Positions 51,702 through 59,281 of a stretch of DNA of 59,281 nt are shown here, piece by piece (the stretch's first letter is position 1; each line of letters begins with the position of its first letter). The position numbers and the translations under genes are program-made. Below the pieces are notes generated by a model. The model did no database searches. It was given only the letters and a program-made list of their open reading frames with translations, and was not told where the DNA came from. Where the stretch lies: positions 1 through 59,281 of the forward strand of contig JACRGY010000137.1 of NCBI GenBank assembly GCA_016212165.1, written 5' to 3'. Origin of the DNA: Nitrospirota bacterium (GTDB taxonomy: Bacteria; Nitrospirota; Thermodesulfovibrionia; Thermodesulfovibrionales; UBA1546).

Positions 51702-52436
51702 CTAAATTGCCAGTCCCCCATTAATACCGATAACCTGTCCATGTATATACATGTCTTCTTCAGTACATAAAAAATCAACAACCGATGCTACATCTTCAGG
51801 CCTGCCTACCCGGTTAAGGGGTATCAGGGCCAAGACCTGCTCCTTGCGAAGCCCTTCTGTCATATCTGTTTCGATAAACCCGGGAGCAACCACATTTACA
51901 AATATGTTTTTCTTGCCGACTTCACGGGCCAGGGCCCTGGCAGCGCCGATCAAGCCTGCCTTGGAAGCAGAGTAATTGACCTGGCCTGCCTGCCCTATCT
52001 GGCCTGAAGCAGACGAGATGACAATGATGCGCCCTTTTTTTGCCTTTAACATGGAAAATAATATTGTGCGGGTCACGTTGAAGAATCCGTCAAGATTTGT
52101 AGAAAGCACAGTGTCCCATTCGTTTTTGGTCATCCACATAAGGAGATTATCCCTGGAAATGCCTGAATTATACACCATGACATCAGGGGAAAAATCCTCT
52201 GCCCTTTTTCCTAATGCAGCTTCTGTCTCTTCATAGCTGGAAACATCGAAGGCGATTAGCTCGCAGGCGCTTCCTGATTTTTCTATTTCTGCTTTTACAT
52301 TCCTGGCAGCCTCGTGATTGCTTTTATAAGTTAACCATATATCAAAGCCGGAGCGGGCAAGGCGCAAGGCTATTGCGCGTCCTATCCCACGGCTCCCCCC
52401 GATTACTAATGCAACCTTTTTTGTCTTATTTTTCAT
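51702..52436 (-). CDS. 3-oxoacyl-ACP reductase (FabG/SDR)
   Basis: The 244-residue short-chain dehydrogenase has the NADPH motif GGSRGIGRAIAL (residues ~13-24), the NSGIS-type segment and the catalytic Ser and YSASK (about 140-157). It would reduce 3-ketoacyl-ACP after each condensation. It is the only ketoreductase found and the first gene of the cluster, behind a strong promoter. Confidence 0.9.
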   Translation of the reverse strand: MKNKTKKVALVIGGSRGIGRAIALRLARSGFDIWLTYKSNHEAARNVKAEIEKSGSACELIAFDVSSYEETEAALGKRAEDFSPDVMVYNSGISRDNLLMWMTKNEWDTVLSTNLDGFFNVTRTILFSMLKAKKGRIIVISSASGQIGQAGQVNYSASKAGLIGAARALAREVGKKNIFVNVVAPGFIETDMTEGLRKEQVLALIPLNRVGRPEDVASVVDFLCTEEDMYIHGQVIGINGGLAI

Positions 52437-52462
52437 GAAATCTTTTAAGAGATTGGTTTTTT

Positions 52463-52492
52463 ATTATAGATAACTTTGCCTGTTTTTTTCAA
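52463..52492 (-). promoter_or_regulatory. Main promoter of the 33.6-kb cluster
   Basis: On the minus strand TTGAAA (52492-52487) and TATAAT (52468-52463) are 18 bp apart. The ATG of the fabG-like gene is 27 bp from the -10. The upstream strand is A/T-rich. No clear operator is seen next to it. Confidence 0.65.
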
Positions 52493-52584
52493 GACATCAT
52501 GGCTGTGCTAAAGGAAGCGCGGCAGTATTCCGGCAGTAAACTTTTATCCGGTATTATCTGTTTTTTCAGGAAGGGTATTAACCG

Positions 52585-53403
52585 TTAGAACCTGTAACCC
52601 AACCCTTCCTTTTCCCTGGACTGCATATTTTTCACAACCGAAATGCCTATGCCGATGTGAGAGCCGGTATGCTTCTCAAATATGGTTTTTGCGCTGCTCG
52701 CTGTTTTTATTCCGCCCCTTTTGAGAGGCAGGTCTGATATCAGCATGAGAGCGCCTATCGGTACATACCTGGCAAACCCAACAGTAAAAAGCGTTGCGCA
52801 TTCCATATCAATGGCCTGGGCCCTTTCCTCTGCCAGGTTTTTTTTAAAGGCCTCATTAAATTCCCAGAAACGGACATTTGTTGTATGAATAACACCTGTA
52901 TGATACTTCAAATTCCTGCGCTCCAGTTCCTCGCAGACAAACCGCTGGATAACAAAAGAGCTTAAAGAAGGGCTTTGCACAGGCATATATGCATTGGAAG
53001 TCCCCTCTTCCCTGATTGCTGCCACAGGGTTGAAAAAATCTCCTACCTTGTATTCTTCCCTCAACCCCCCGCACATCCCCAGCATCAGCACAGCCTGCGG
53101 CTTTATAAATGACAGCAGTTCCACAATCAGCGCTGCAGTTGGCGAGCCAACGCTGTAATCAACAATTGATATTTTTTCCTTTTCTGCATGGCAGGCCCTC
53201 ATCACAGACCCCTGCCGCAGCGGCTTCTTAAACTGCCTGCTGAAGATATCCACATACATCTTGAAATTTGTCAGAAGGATATAAGGCTGGAATTCACATG
53301 CTGAGCTTCCGGTATAACGCTCCAGGGTGCTGATGCCGACGCGGTCCCGTGAGAACTGGTCAATCTGTGCCAGGGCGTCTTTTGTGAGTTTTGATTTTTC
53401 CAT
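52585..53403 (-). CDS. amn: AMP nucleosidase, short form
   Basis: The 272-residue phosphorylase-fold protein has MLGMCGGLREEYKVGD, HTTNVRFWEF and the nucleoside-binding IDMECATLFTVG, which mark AMP nucleosidases. It cleaves AMP to adenine and ribose-5-phosphate. E. coli Amn is ~480 residues; this one has only the catalytic domain, a known shorter subgroup. It lies just upstream of the fabG-like promoter in the same direction, so it is probably a separate unit. Confidence 0.85.
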   Translation of the reverse strand: MEKSKLTKDALAQIDQFSRDRVGISTLERYTGSSACEFQPYILLTNFKMYVDIFSRQFKKPLRQGSVMRACHAEKEKISIVDYSVGSPTAALIVELLSFIKPQAVLMLGMCGGLREEYKVGDFFNPVAAIREEGTSNAYMPVQSPSLSSFVIQRFVCEELERRNLKYHTGVIHTTNVRFWEFNEAFKKNLAEERAQAIDMECATLFTVGFARYVPIGALMLISDLPLKRGGIKTASSAKTIFEKHTGSHIGIGISVVKNMQSREKEGLGYRF

Positions 53404-53414
53404 GGGTTTTACCT

Positions 53415-53630
53415 CTATTTTTTCAAAATATCTTCTGCTGTAAAAAAAGATACCTTGCCTTTGCGCTCCCTTGCCTCAAATTTTTTTATCTCGTTCAAAT
53501 CCACTACATTTTCATACAACTCAAGCAGTGATTTTTTAACTAACGCCGATTTATCCTCATGAAAATGCTCGGCCAGTTTCTTTAGAACCTTTTCTTCATC
53601 CTTATTCAATCTAATGGATATTACTCCCAT
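53415..53630 (-). CDS. Ribbon-helix-helix antitoxin
   Basis: The 71-residue protein opens with the RHH strand ISIRLNKDEEKVLKKLAEH, then HEDKSALVKKSLLELYEN and a disordered tail. It is encoded after the RelE-like gene with a 10-base overlap, i.e. toxin first, and ends 12 bases from amn. It should bind the toxin through its tail and the promoter through its strand. Confidence 0.75.
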   Translation of the reverse strand: MGVISIRLNKDEEKVLKKLAEHFHEDKSALVKKSLLELYENVVDLNEIKKFEARERKGKVSFFTAEDILKK

Positions 53631-53890
53631 TTATCATATACCTCCTCTCTCTTGGCAATTGATATAACGTAATAGTTATTGTTGTCAATATAGAATATGG
53701 CTCTGTATTTTCCTTTTCTAACACGGTAGTATGTCCTCTTTTCAGATGTCTTTAATTTTTTAATATCAAAAAGGCTGAGATCGTGAGTCGTATCTAAAGC
53801 AATAAAAACGTTATTAAATCTTTCAAAAATATCTTTTGGCAAAAAACCTTTGGCAACTGACTTTTTAACGTTATCTTCATAGACAACCAT
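53621..53890 (-). CDS. RelE/ParE-like toxin
   Basis: The 89-residue protein has the RelE-fold order: FLPKDIFERFNNVFIAL helices, then TYYRVRKGKYRAIFYID strands with the basic patch, and a C-terminal KREEVYDKW. This end, with an arginine-rich core, is typical of RNase or gyrase-targeting members. A promoter with exact TTGACA is upstream and the start may be leaderless. Confidence 0.78.
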   Translation of the reverse strand: MVVYEDNVKKSVAKGFLPKDIFERFNNVFIALDTTHDLSLFDIKKLKTSEKRTYYRVRKGKYRAIFYIDNNNYYVISIAKREEVYDKWE

Positions 53891-53896
53891 GCTATA

Positions 53897-53925
53897 TGTT
53901 TACAATGTATTACAGCATTTGTCAA
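53897..53925 (-). promoter_or_regulatory. Promoter of the RelE/RHH pair (probably leaderless)
   Basis: TTGACA (53925-53920) and TAAACA (53902-53897) are 17 bp apart on the minus strand. The expected start of transcription falls on the ATG at 53890, and no Shine-Dalgarno is visible. Confidence 0.5.
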
Positions 53926-53950
53926 GACGCACTGCGGTGGAATATATTTT

Positions 53951-54040
53951 TAGCTACGAAGCAATGAGGCGCAGGGGCAACCAGCCTTTGAAAAAAAACC
54001 ACAGACACTATTCCCTGTCGCCTCGATTGAGGTGTTGGCC
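53951..54040 (-). other. attC-like site of the protease cassette
   Basis: On the plus strand TAGCTAC (53951-53957) and GTTGGCC (54034-54040) are the outer cores. The inner arms pair almost fully: CAATGAGGCGCAGGG pairs with the complement of CCCTGTCGCCTCGATTG, with single unpaired bases in one arm, as the extrahelical bases of attC. Minus-strand GGCCAAC is the exact complement of the cassette's own 5' core GTTGGCC at 54976-54970. The outer right core (GTAGCTA on the minus strand) has lost the consensus TT, as is frequent at the last site. Confidence 0.7.
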
Positions 54041-54049
54041 GAAAAAATA

Positions 54050-54958
54050 TTAAAATCCTCTTTGTCGTTTTAGTTCTTGTGAGAAAAGAAGTTCGTGAAG
54101 CTTATATGCCGGTACAACAGCGGCAATTCCCATACTTGAAAGTGAAATAGGTGTTTTCTTTGTTTCAATTGATATGATTTCCTGTGCATCACGAAATGTT
54201 CCTTGCATAACACCCGCAAGCTTAAGAATGGGCGGACCAACAACTAAGCTTCCTGGCTCACGATCGCTTCCTAAGTAAAAAAAGACCGGAGCGCCGCTGT
54301 TACCTCCATAAGAGCCAGCTTCAATAAGGTAAAGAGACATTAATTTGCCGTTCCACTCTATTTTCTCGTCAGTAACTAAAGCAACGCGACCAAATCGGAC
54401 AACGGGGTAGTTTCTATCCGAACCAAGGTAAGGCGTAAATAGACCTGTAAAGAAAATCTCAGAACCCTCTCGGATTTTCAGATCATTGTAAGCTGCCTGT
54501 GTTGTAATTAGCTCATCAGGTAAGAACTTAAAATCAAATCTCTTTTGATCAGGCAGAAAAGGTATTACAGCAAGATCAACAGAAGAATCAGTATGTACAA
54601 AGACTGTACGATCATTGCCTTCAGCTTTAATTGGAATCATGCCCACTTCGGAGCCACTATCTTTTTTATTTATGCGAATATATGCCTTGTCGAGGAATTC
54701 TGTGGTGTCAGGCTTGTACAAGACGTGCCTTGCCGTGACAAGATAGACGCTGAAGGTTGTTGGTTCCGATGGACTCTTTACACCAACAAAGAAACCCGTG
54801 CCGTTAGGAATGAGTTTCCCTGCCTTTTCTACGTAAATGAACACGACAACAGATTTCACTTCCGATGGTATAGGGCCTGCCATTACGTTACCTCCTTCAA
54901 AGAAGCATACCAATAAGGTCGAGATGATGATGATTCGTAATAAGTTTCTTATTTGCAT
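54050..54958 (-). CDS. Exported trypsin-like serine protease (cassette gene)
   Basis: The 302-residue protein has an N-terminal hydrophobic segment (LLRIIIISTLLVCFF) and then a trypsin-like fold with the complete triad: His78 in VTARHVLY, Asp128 in SSVDLAVIP and Ser221 in GSYGGNSGAPVF. A periplasmic or surface protease is expected; substrate unknown. The ribosome-binding site (GGAGAAATATA) lies directly at the cassette boundary, and an attC-like site follows ten bases after the stop. Base use is unlike the flanking cluster. Confidence 0.78.
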   Translation of the reverse strand: MQIRNLLRIIIISTLLVCFFEGGNVMAGPIPSEVKSVVVFIYVEKAGKLIPNGTGFFVGVKSPSEPTTFSVYLVTARHVLYKPDTTEFLDKAYIRINKKDSGSEVGMIPIKAEGNDRTVFVHTDSSVDLAVIPFLPDQKRFDFKFLPDELITTQAAYNDLKIREGSEIFFTGLFTPYLGSDRNYPVVRFGRVALVTDEKIEWNGKLMSLYLIEAGSYGGNSGAPVFFYLGSDREPGSLVVGPPILKLAGVMQGTFRDAQEIISIETKKTPISLSSMGIAAVVPAYKLHELLFSQELKRQRGF

Positions 54959-54969
54959 TATATTTCTCC

Positions 54970-55057
54970 GGCCAACGAATTAAATAACCCGCGCAGGTAC
55001 GCAGTCTTCGCAAACCGACCGACGCTATTCTGCGTCGGGTTGATTTGCTTGTTAGCG
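54970..55057 (-). other. attC-like site between the two cassettes
   Basis: Plus-strand GGCCAAC (54970-54976) and GTTAGCG (55051-55057) are the outer cores. Inner arms pair as AAATAACCCGCGC with AAATCAACCCGACGC (complement of the right arm), leaving single bulged bases at the same positions as in the 53951 site. A hairpin CCGACGC/GCGTCGG is nested inside. Minus-strand CGCTAAC is the exact complement of GTTAGCG at 56195-56189, the 5' end of the same cassette. Size is 88 bp. This complementarity between cassette start and cassette attC is a specific mark of integron cassettes. Confidence 0.75.
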
Positions 55058-55059
55058 AT

Positions 55060-56175
55060 TTATGCTTCCTTAATTAGAACAAATTCAATGAATTCATTCA
55101 TTGCCAGCATTTTTTGGTCATTTTTTTGATAACCATCTCCATCTTGTGATATAAGACCCAAATCGATAAGGCTTTTAAAAATATAAAATGAATAATCGTT
55201 CCGATCTCTGTAATGTGAAGGACCAGATGAAATTCCATTAAACTGAGGCTTCGCTATTTCTCCAGAATCAGCAGAGAGTCTCTTGTAAGTAATCATAGCC
55301 CTGCTAAATCTATCGTCATTGACAAGTATTTTTCTCAGTCTCAATAATGTCCGCAAGTTATTATTAATGTAATAGTCATAAAGCGCTTTATTAGTCTCGT
55401 CATATTTAGAGCTAGTATGTGTCTTAAATTGTTTAACGATTTTCTTCTTGCGCCGTTCGTCAAGCATGCTGGAGATCAGGGCGAAGGGTGCAACAATGAT
55501 AATTAAAGATAGTATAAATCCAAAGAAATAGATTGGCACCCTACTTATTTGAATCCAAATCGATCCTGAAACAACTTTGTACAGAAATGATGCCTCTTTT
55601 TCGTCCATCAGTTGATCAACCAACGCAATTTGTTTCACTCCAGCTACTTTCCCTTTTGGGGTAACTAATAGAGGTGTATTTTCTGGATTTAATATAAGAA
55701 ACTTCATTGCAAATGATTCTCGCGGCTCCACAATAACCTGAGAGAACTCAACTGTTTTGTTATCGATAAGAACAATTTTTGCATTTTCACGTAAATAAGG
55801 CGTTGTCGCACTTATAACCTCACCTTTAATAATTTGCCCTGAATTAATCAAAAAGCCTAACGGAGAAGCACTATCGTAATAATTTTTTAGGATGGCTGAT
55901 CGTCCTTCATTAGATACTTTTATTGCGAGAACAGACAATGTCTTGCGAGCTTGTCGTATGTCTTCGTTGTTGTAAATAATACTCAGACCACCAATATCTT
56001 CTTTGACGTCAAGAATTCTAGTATTGCTGATAATCTGATACCTTATTGAAGGGCTTACATCTCGAAAAAACTCTGTGTAAAGTGCGATGCCCCCAAAAAT
56101 TGCAGCTAAAATAAAGCCGAGAAACGACCAAGCAAATTTTCTTTCAATCTGAGTAATTGTAGATATTATTCCCAC
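55060..56175 (-). CDS. Membrane protein of unknown function (cassette gene)
   Basis: I do not recognise this 371-residue protein. It starts with GTG, 13 bases after AGGATAAAAG. A membrane segment is at about residues 14-32 (WSFLGFILAAIFGGIALY), then a ~165-residue domain of beta character, a second membrane segment near 213-235 (VPIYFFGFILSLIIIVAPFAL) and a charged helical C-terminus that ends in a winged-helix-like part (SLIDLGLISQDGDGYQKND). Two membrane passes put the middle domain outside the cytoplasm. Its stop codon is two bases from the attC-like site, as in typical cassettes. Confidence 0.65.
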   Translation of the reverse strand: MGIISTITQIERKFAWSFLGFILAAIFGGIALYTEFFRDVSPSIRYQIISNTRILDVKEDIGGLSIIYNNEDIRQARKTLSVLAIKVSNEGRSAILKNYYDSASPLGFLINSGQIIKGEVISATTPYLRENAKIVLIDNKTVEFSQVIVEPRESFAMKFLILNPENTPLLVTPKGKVAGVKQIALVDQLMDEKEASFLYKVVSGSIWIQISRVPIYFFGFILSLIIIVAPFALISSMLDERRKKKIVKQFKTHTSSKYDETNKALYDYYINNNLRTLLRLRKILVNDDRFSRAMITYKRLSADSGEIAKPQFNGISSGPSHYRDRNDYSFYIFKSLIDLGLISQDGDGYQKNDQKMLAMNEFIEFVLIKEA

Positions 56176-56508
56176 TTTCTTTTATCCTCGCTAACAATTA
56201 ATATACGAACTGTCGTATTTTCCGAAAACTGATTAAAATATAGCACATACCAAGACCTTTTAAAATAAGAAAATCTCATAAAATCAATTATGGAATATTC
56301 TAACAATTTCGTATTTTGCGGTAATATGGACTAAATGCGAAAGGTCGTAAAATATGGCAATCTCATCGCAAAAGGGGAGATTGCTTCGTTTCACTCGCAA
56401 TGACAACTTTCTATATCTATTTTCCGGGCAGCACAAAGCCCTTGTCAAGGTTTTTATGGCTGTGTTATCCTTTAAGGGTTTGAAAGGCTATAGAATTCTG
56501 GAGGAAAG
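56176..56508. other. Intergenic region with cassette 5' junction and hairpins
   Basis: GTTAGCG on the minus strand (56195-56189) is the 5' core of the cassette array. Beside it ATACGA-ACTG-TCGTAT (56203-56218) is a perfect 6-bp inverted repeat. CTAACAATT occurs again near 56325 with CGTATTTT after it, as a short direct repeat of the junction. GCAATCTC/GAGATTGC (56357-56364 and 56377-56384) is a second hairpin. No integrase gene is present. The plus-strand part close to 56508 should hold the serA promoter, but only a weak TTGTCA is seen. Confidence 0.5.
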
Positions 56509-58089
56509 ATGAAGGTTCTGGTAAGCGACAAGATCTCGGACAAAGGCGTCGAGATACTTAAAAAAGCTGGTTTAAAAGTTGATGTGAAAACAGGGATGAA
56601 GCCGGATGAGCTCAAGGCCTGTATCGGCGAATATCACGGGCTTGTTATAAGGAGCGCAACAAAGGTCACGGCAGATATCATTGATGCCGCTAAAAGCCTG
56701 AAGGTCATTGGCAGGGCCGGCTCCGGCCTTGATAATGTGGATAAGGCAGCTGCATCTAAAAAAGGCATTGTTGTGATGAATACCCCCGGCGGGAATACTA
56801 TAACAACAGCAGAGCATACTATTGCCATGTTATTTGCGCTTGCAAGGATGATACCGCAGGCAACTGCCTCCATGAAGGCAGGCCAATGGGAAAAGAAGAA
56901 GTTTATGGGAGTGGAGCTTTTTAACAAGACCCTTGGCATTGTAGGACTTGGAAATATAGGCAATCAGGTTGCAAAGAAGGCGCAGGGCCTTGAGATGATG
57001 GTTATAGCATATGACCCGTTTTTGAGCGAAGACAGGGCAAAGGCGCTTGGAATTGAGAAGGTTGAACTTCCCGAGGTTTTCAGCAGGGCGGATTTTATCA
57101 CAATACATACCCCGATGACTCCGGAGACCAAAAATCTGATTAATGCAGAGACTATCAGTAAGATGAAGGACGGCGTCAGGATTATCAATTGTGCAAGGGG
57201 CGGGATAGTTAATGAAAAAGATTTATATGAGGCGCTAAGGAGCGGCAAGGTTGCCGGAGCAGCTCTCGATGTCTTTGAAAAAGAACCCGCAGGGCCGGAA
57301 AATCCATTGCTCGGCCTTGATAATGTAATATGCACGCCTCATCTGGGCGCAGCAACAGAAGAGGCGCAGGAGAATGTTGCGATTGCAGTAGCAGAACAGA
57401 TAGCAGACTACCTTGTCCGGGGGACAATCAGAAATGCCGTAAACTTTCCGTCAATACCAGCAGACCAGGTGGCAAGGCTGCAGCCATATCTTAGCCTTGC
57501 TGAGAAGCTTGGAAGTTTTGCCGCCCAGACCTGTGAGGGCGGTATCACAGGCGTAACAATAGAATACCTGGGTGAAGCAGCAGGATTGAACACAGCCCCT
57601 GTTACTATTGCAGCCCTTAAAGGACTGCTGACCCCCATTCTTGAAGAGACAGTTAATTTTGTGAATGCCCCTTTTATTGCCAAGGAGCGCGGGATAGAAG
57701 TTAAGGAGACAAAAAGCGATGATGCCGGCGATTATCAGAGCATTCTTGCATTAAGGATAAAAACAAAAGACAAAGAGAGATACTTTGCAGGGACCCTGTT
57801 CAGCAAAAAAGACCCTAGGATTGTGCGGATTGACAACTTTGCAGTGGAGATAGTGCCTGAAGGGATAATGCTCATGATATACAACAATGATAAGCCTGGC
57901 GTGATAGGAAATCTCGGCTCATTCTTTGGCAAAAATAATATAAACATAGCGCGTATGTATTTTGGAAGAGAGAGCGCCGGAGGCATGGCAATTTCTGTGA
58001 TGAGTATTGACAGCCCCATTACACCCGGCAATCTGGAAGAGATAAAAAAGATGCCGAATGTCCTCTCTGCAAAACTGCTGAACCTTTAA
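56509..58089 (+). CDS. serA: D-3-phosphoglycerate dehydrogenase
   Basis: The 526-residue enzyme makes the first committed step of serine synthesis. It has GRAGSGLDNVD (substrate loop, about 72-82), GIVGLGNIGNQVAKKA (NAD, about 144-159), NCARGGIVNE and the catalytic HLG (CTPHLGAAT, near residue 280). After the catalytic part come an allosteric-substrate-binding domain and a C-terminal ACT domain (MIYNNDKPGVIG). This is the long SerA type, usually serine-inhibited. GGAGGAAAG is an excellent ribosome-binding site. purA follows by 24 bases. Confidence 0.95.
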   Translation: MKVLVSDKISDKGVEILKKAGLKVDVKTGMKPDELKACIGEYHGLVIRSATKVTADIIDAAKSLKVIGRAGSGLDNVDKAAASKKGIVVMNTPGGNTITTAEHTIAMLFALARMIPQATASMKAGQWEKKKFMGVELFNKTLGIVGLGNIGNQVAKKAQGLEMMVIAYDPFLSEDRAKALGIEKVELPEVFSRADFITIHTPMTPETKNLINAETISKMKDGVRIINCARGGIVNEKDLYEALRSGKVAGAALDVFEKEPAGPENPLLGLDNVICTPHLGAATEEAQENVAIAVAEQIADYLVRGTIRNAVNFPSIPADQVARLQPYLSLAEKLGSFAAQTCEGGITGVTIEYLGEAAGLNTAPVTIAALKGLLTPILEETVNFVNAPFIAKERGIEVKETKSDDAGDYQSILALRIKTKDKERYFAGTLFSKKDPRIVRIDNFAVEIVPEGIMLMIYNNDKPGVIGNLGSFFGKNNINIARMYFGRESAGGMAISVMSIDSPITPGNLEEIKKMPNVLSAKLLNL

Positions 58090-58101
58090 TTAAATAAGTG
58101 A

Positions 58102-59281
<1,180 letters not shown>

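Noticed and set aside
18785-52436. Firm assignment as a ladderane cluster
   Set aside because: The resemblance rests on gene classes only (radical SAM, FabF, ACP, CrtI-like); ladderane biosynthesis itself is unresolved, and the exporter set points as strongly to aryl-polyene-type lipids.
55010-55045. CCGACGC/GCGTCGG stem-loop as a transcription terminator
   Set aside because: No T-run follows on either strand; it fits better as the inner hairpin of an attC-like site.
56357-56384. GCAATCTC/GAGATTGC hairpin as a riboswitch or terminator for serA
   Set aside because: It lies over 120 bp before serA, has no T-run and looks like a dispersed repeat; no known riboswitch core is recognisable.

Overview
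The window is bacterial, chromosomal and moderately GC-poor to balanced. Genes for outer-membrane lipid handling (LolA-like, LpxL-like, MMPL exporter, lipoprotein) show a Gram-negative cell. The housekeeping order (two M16 peptidases, DNA polymerase III delta', PSP1 protein, metG) and the six radical SAM enzymes plus an ATP-dependent dehydratase activase set suggest an anaerobe of the Nitrospirota or the former Deltaproteobacteria. This assignment is inference, not a database result.

Layout. 1-133: edge of an insertion sequence. 254-915: DUF433/DUF5615 toxin-antitoxin-like pair. 950-8749: plus-strand housekeeping block (SPOR/TPR protein, M16 pair, holB with two in-frame repeat insertions, PSP1 protein, metG). 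8789-9397: a probable lone integron gene cassette. 9465-10359: a brnTA module between two ~91-bp direct repeats. 10403-15403: mtaD, an unknown membrane protein, an MFS/spermidine-synthase fusion, recR. 15579-18779: three-gene set of 2-hydroxyacyl-CoA dehydratase type (two D-component-like proteins plus the ASKHA activase). 18785-52436: a 33.6-kb, wholly minus-strand lipid/polyketide cluster. 52585-53890: AMP nucleosidase and a RelE/RHH pair. 53951-56195: two integron-type cassettes with attC-like sites. 56509-end: serA and purA (cut by the window edge).

The 33.6-kb cluster is the main item. It has the parts list of an aryl-polyene-type type II fatty acid/polyketide pathway: three ketosynthases with complete Cys-His-His triads, two ketosynthase-like proteins that lost the catalytic residues (chain-length-factor-like), three acyl carrier proteins, one ketoreductase, one FabZ-like hot-dog dehydratase, a second hot-dog domain fused to a radical SAM/SPASM enzyme, a thioesterase, an AMP-forming ligase, PlsC- and LpxL-like acyltransferases, a GT2-DUF2062 protein, and the LolA-MMPL-DUF3261 export set. 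No enoyl reductase is visible, which fits an unsaturated chain. Added to this are four cobalamin-binding-type radical SAM proteins, a HemN/HemW-like radical SAM protein, a CrtI-like and an FAD_oxidored-like flavoprotein, and a condensation-superfamily acyltransferase. Most junctions are 1-14-bp overlaps, so translation is coupled, and a good sigma-70 promoter sits upstream of the first gene (fabG-like). I infer a membrane- or outer-membrane-anchored unsaturated lipid that is further methylated, cyclised or desaturated by radical chemistry; the product is unknown.

The cluster is interrupted by accessory DNA: an OLD-type ATPase, a TumE-like toxin module between ~100-bp direct repeats, a polysaccharide deacetylase, and a DUF4143 ATPase with its own operator-like palindrome. 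Small mobile or addictive modules (four toxin-antitoxin-like pairs, three cassette-like units, one IS edge, several repeat families) are scattered through the window.
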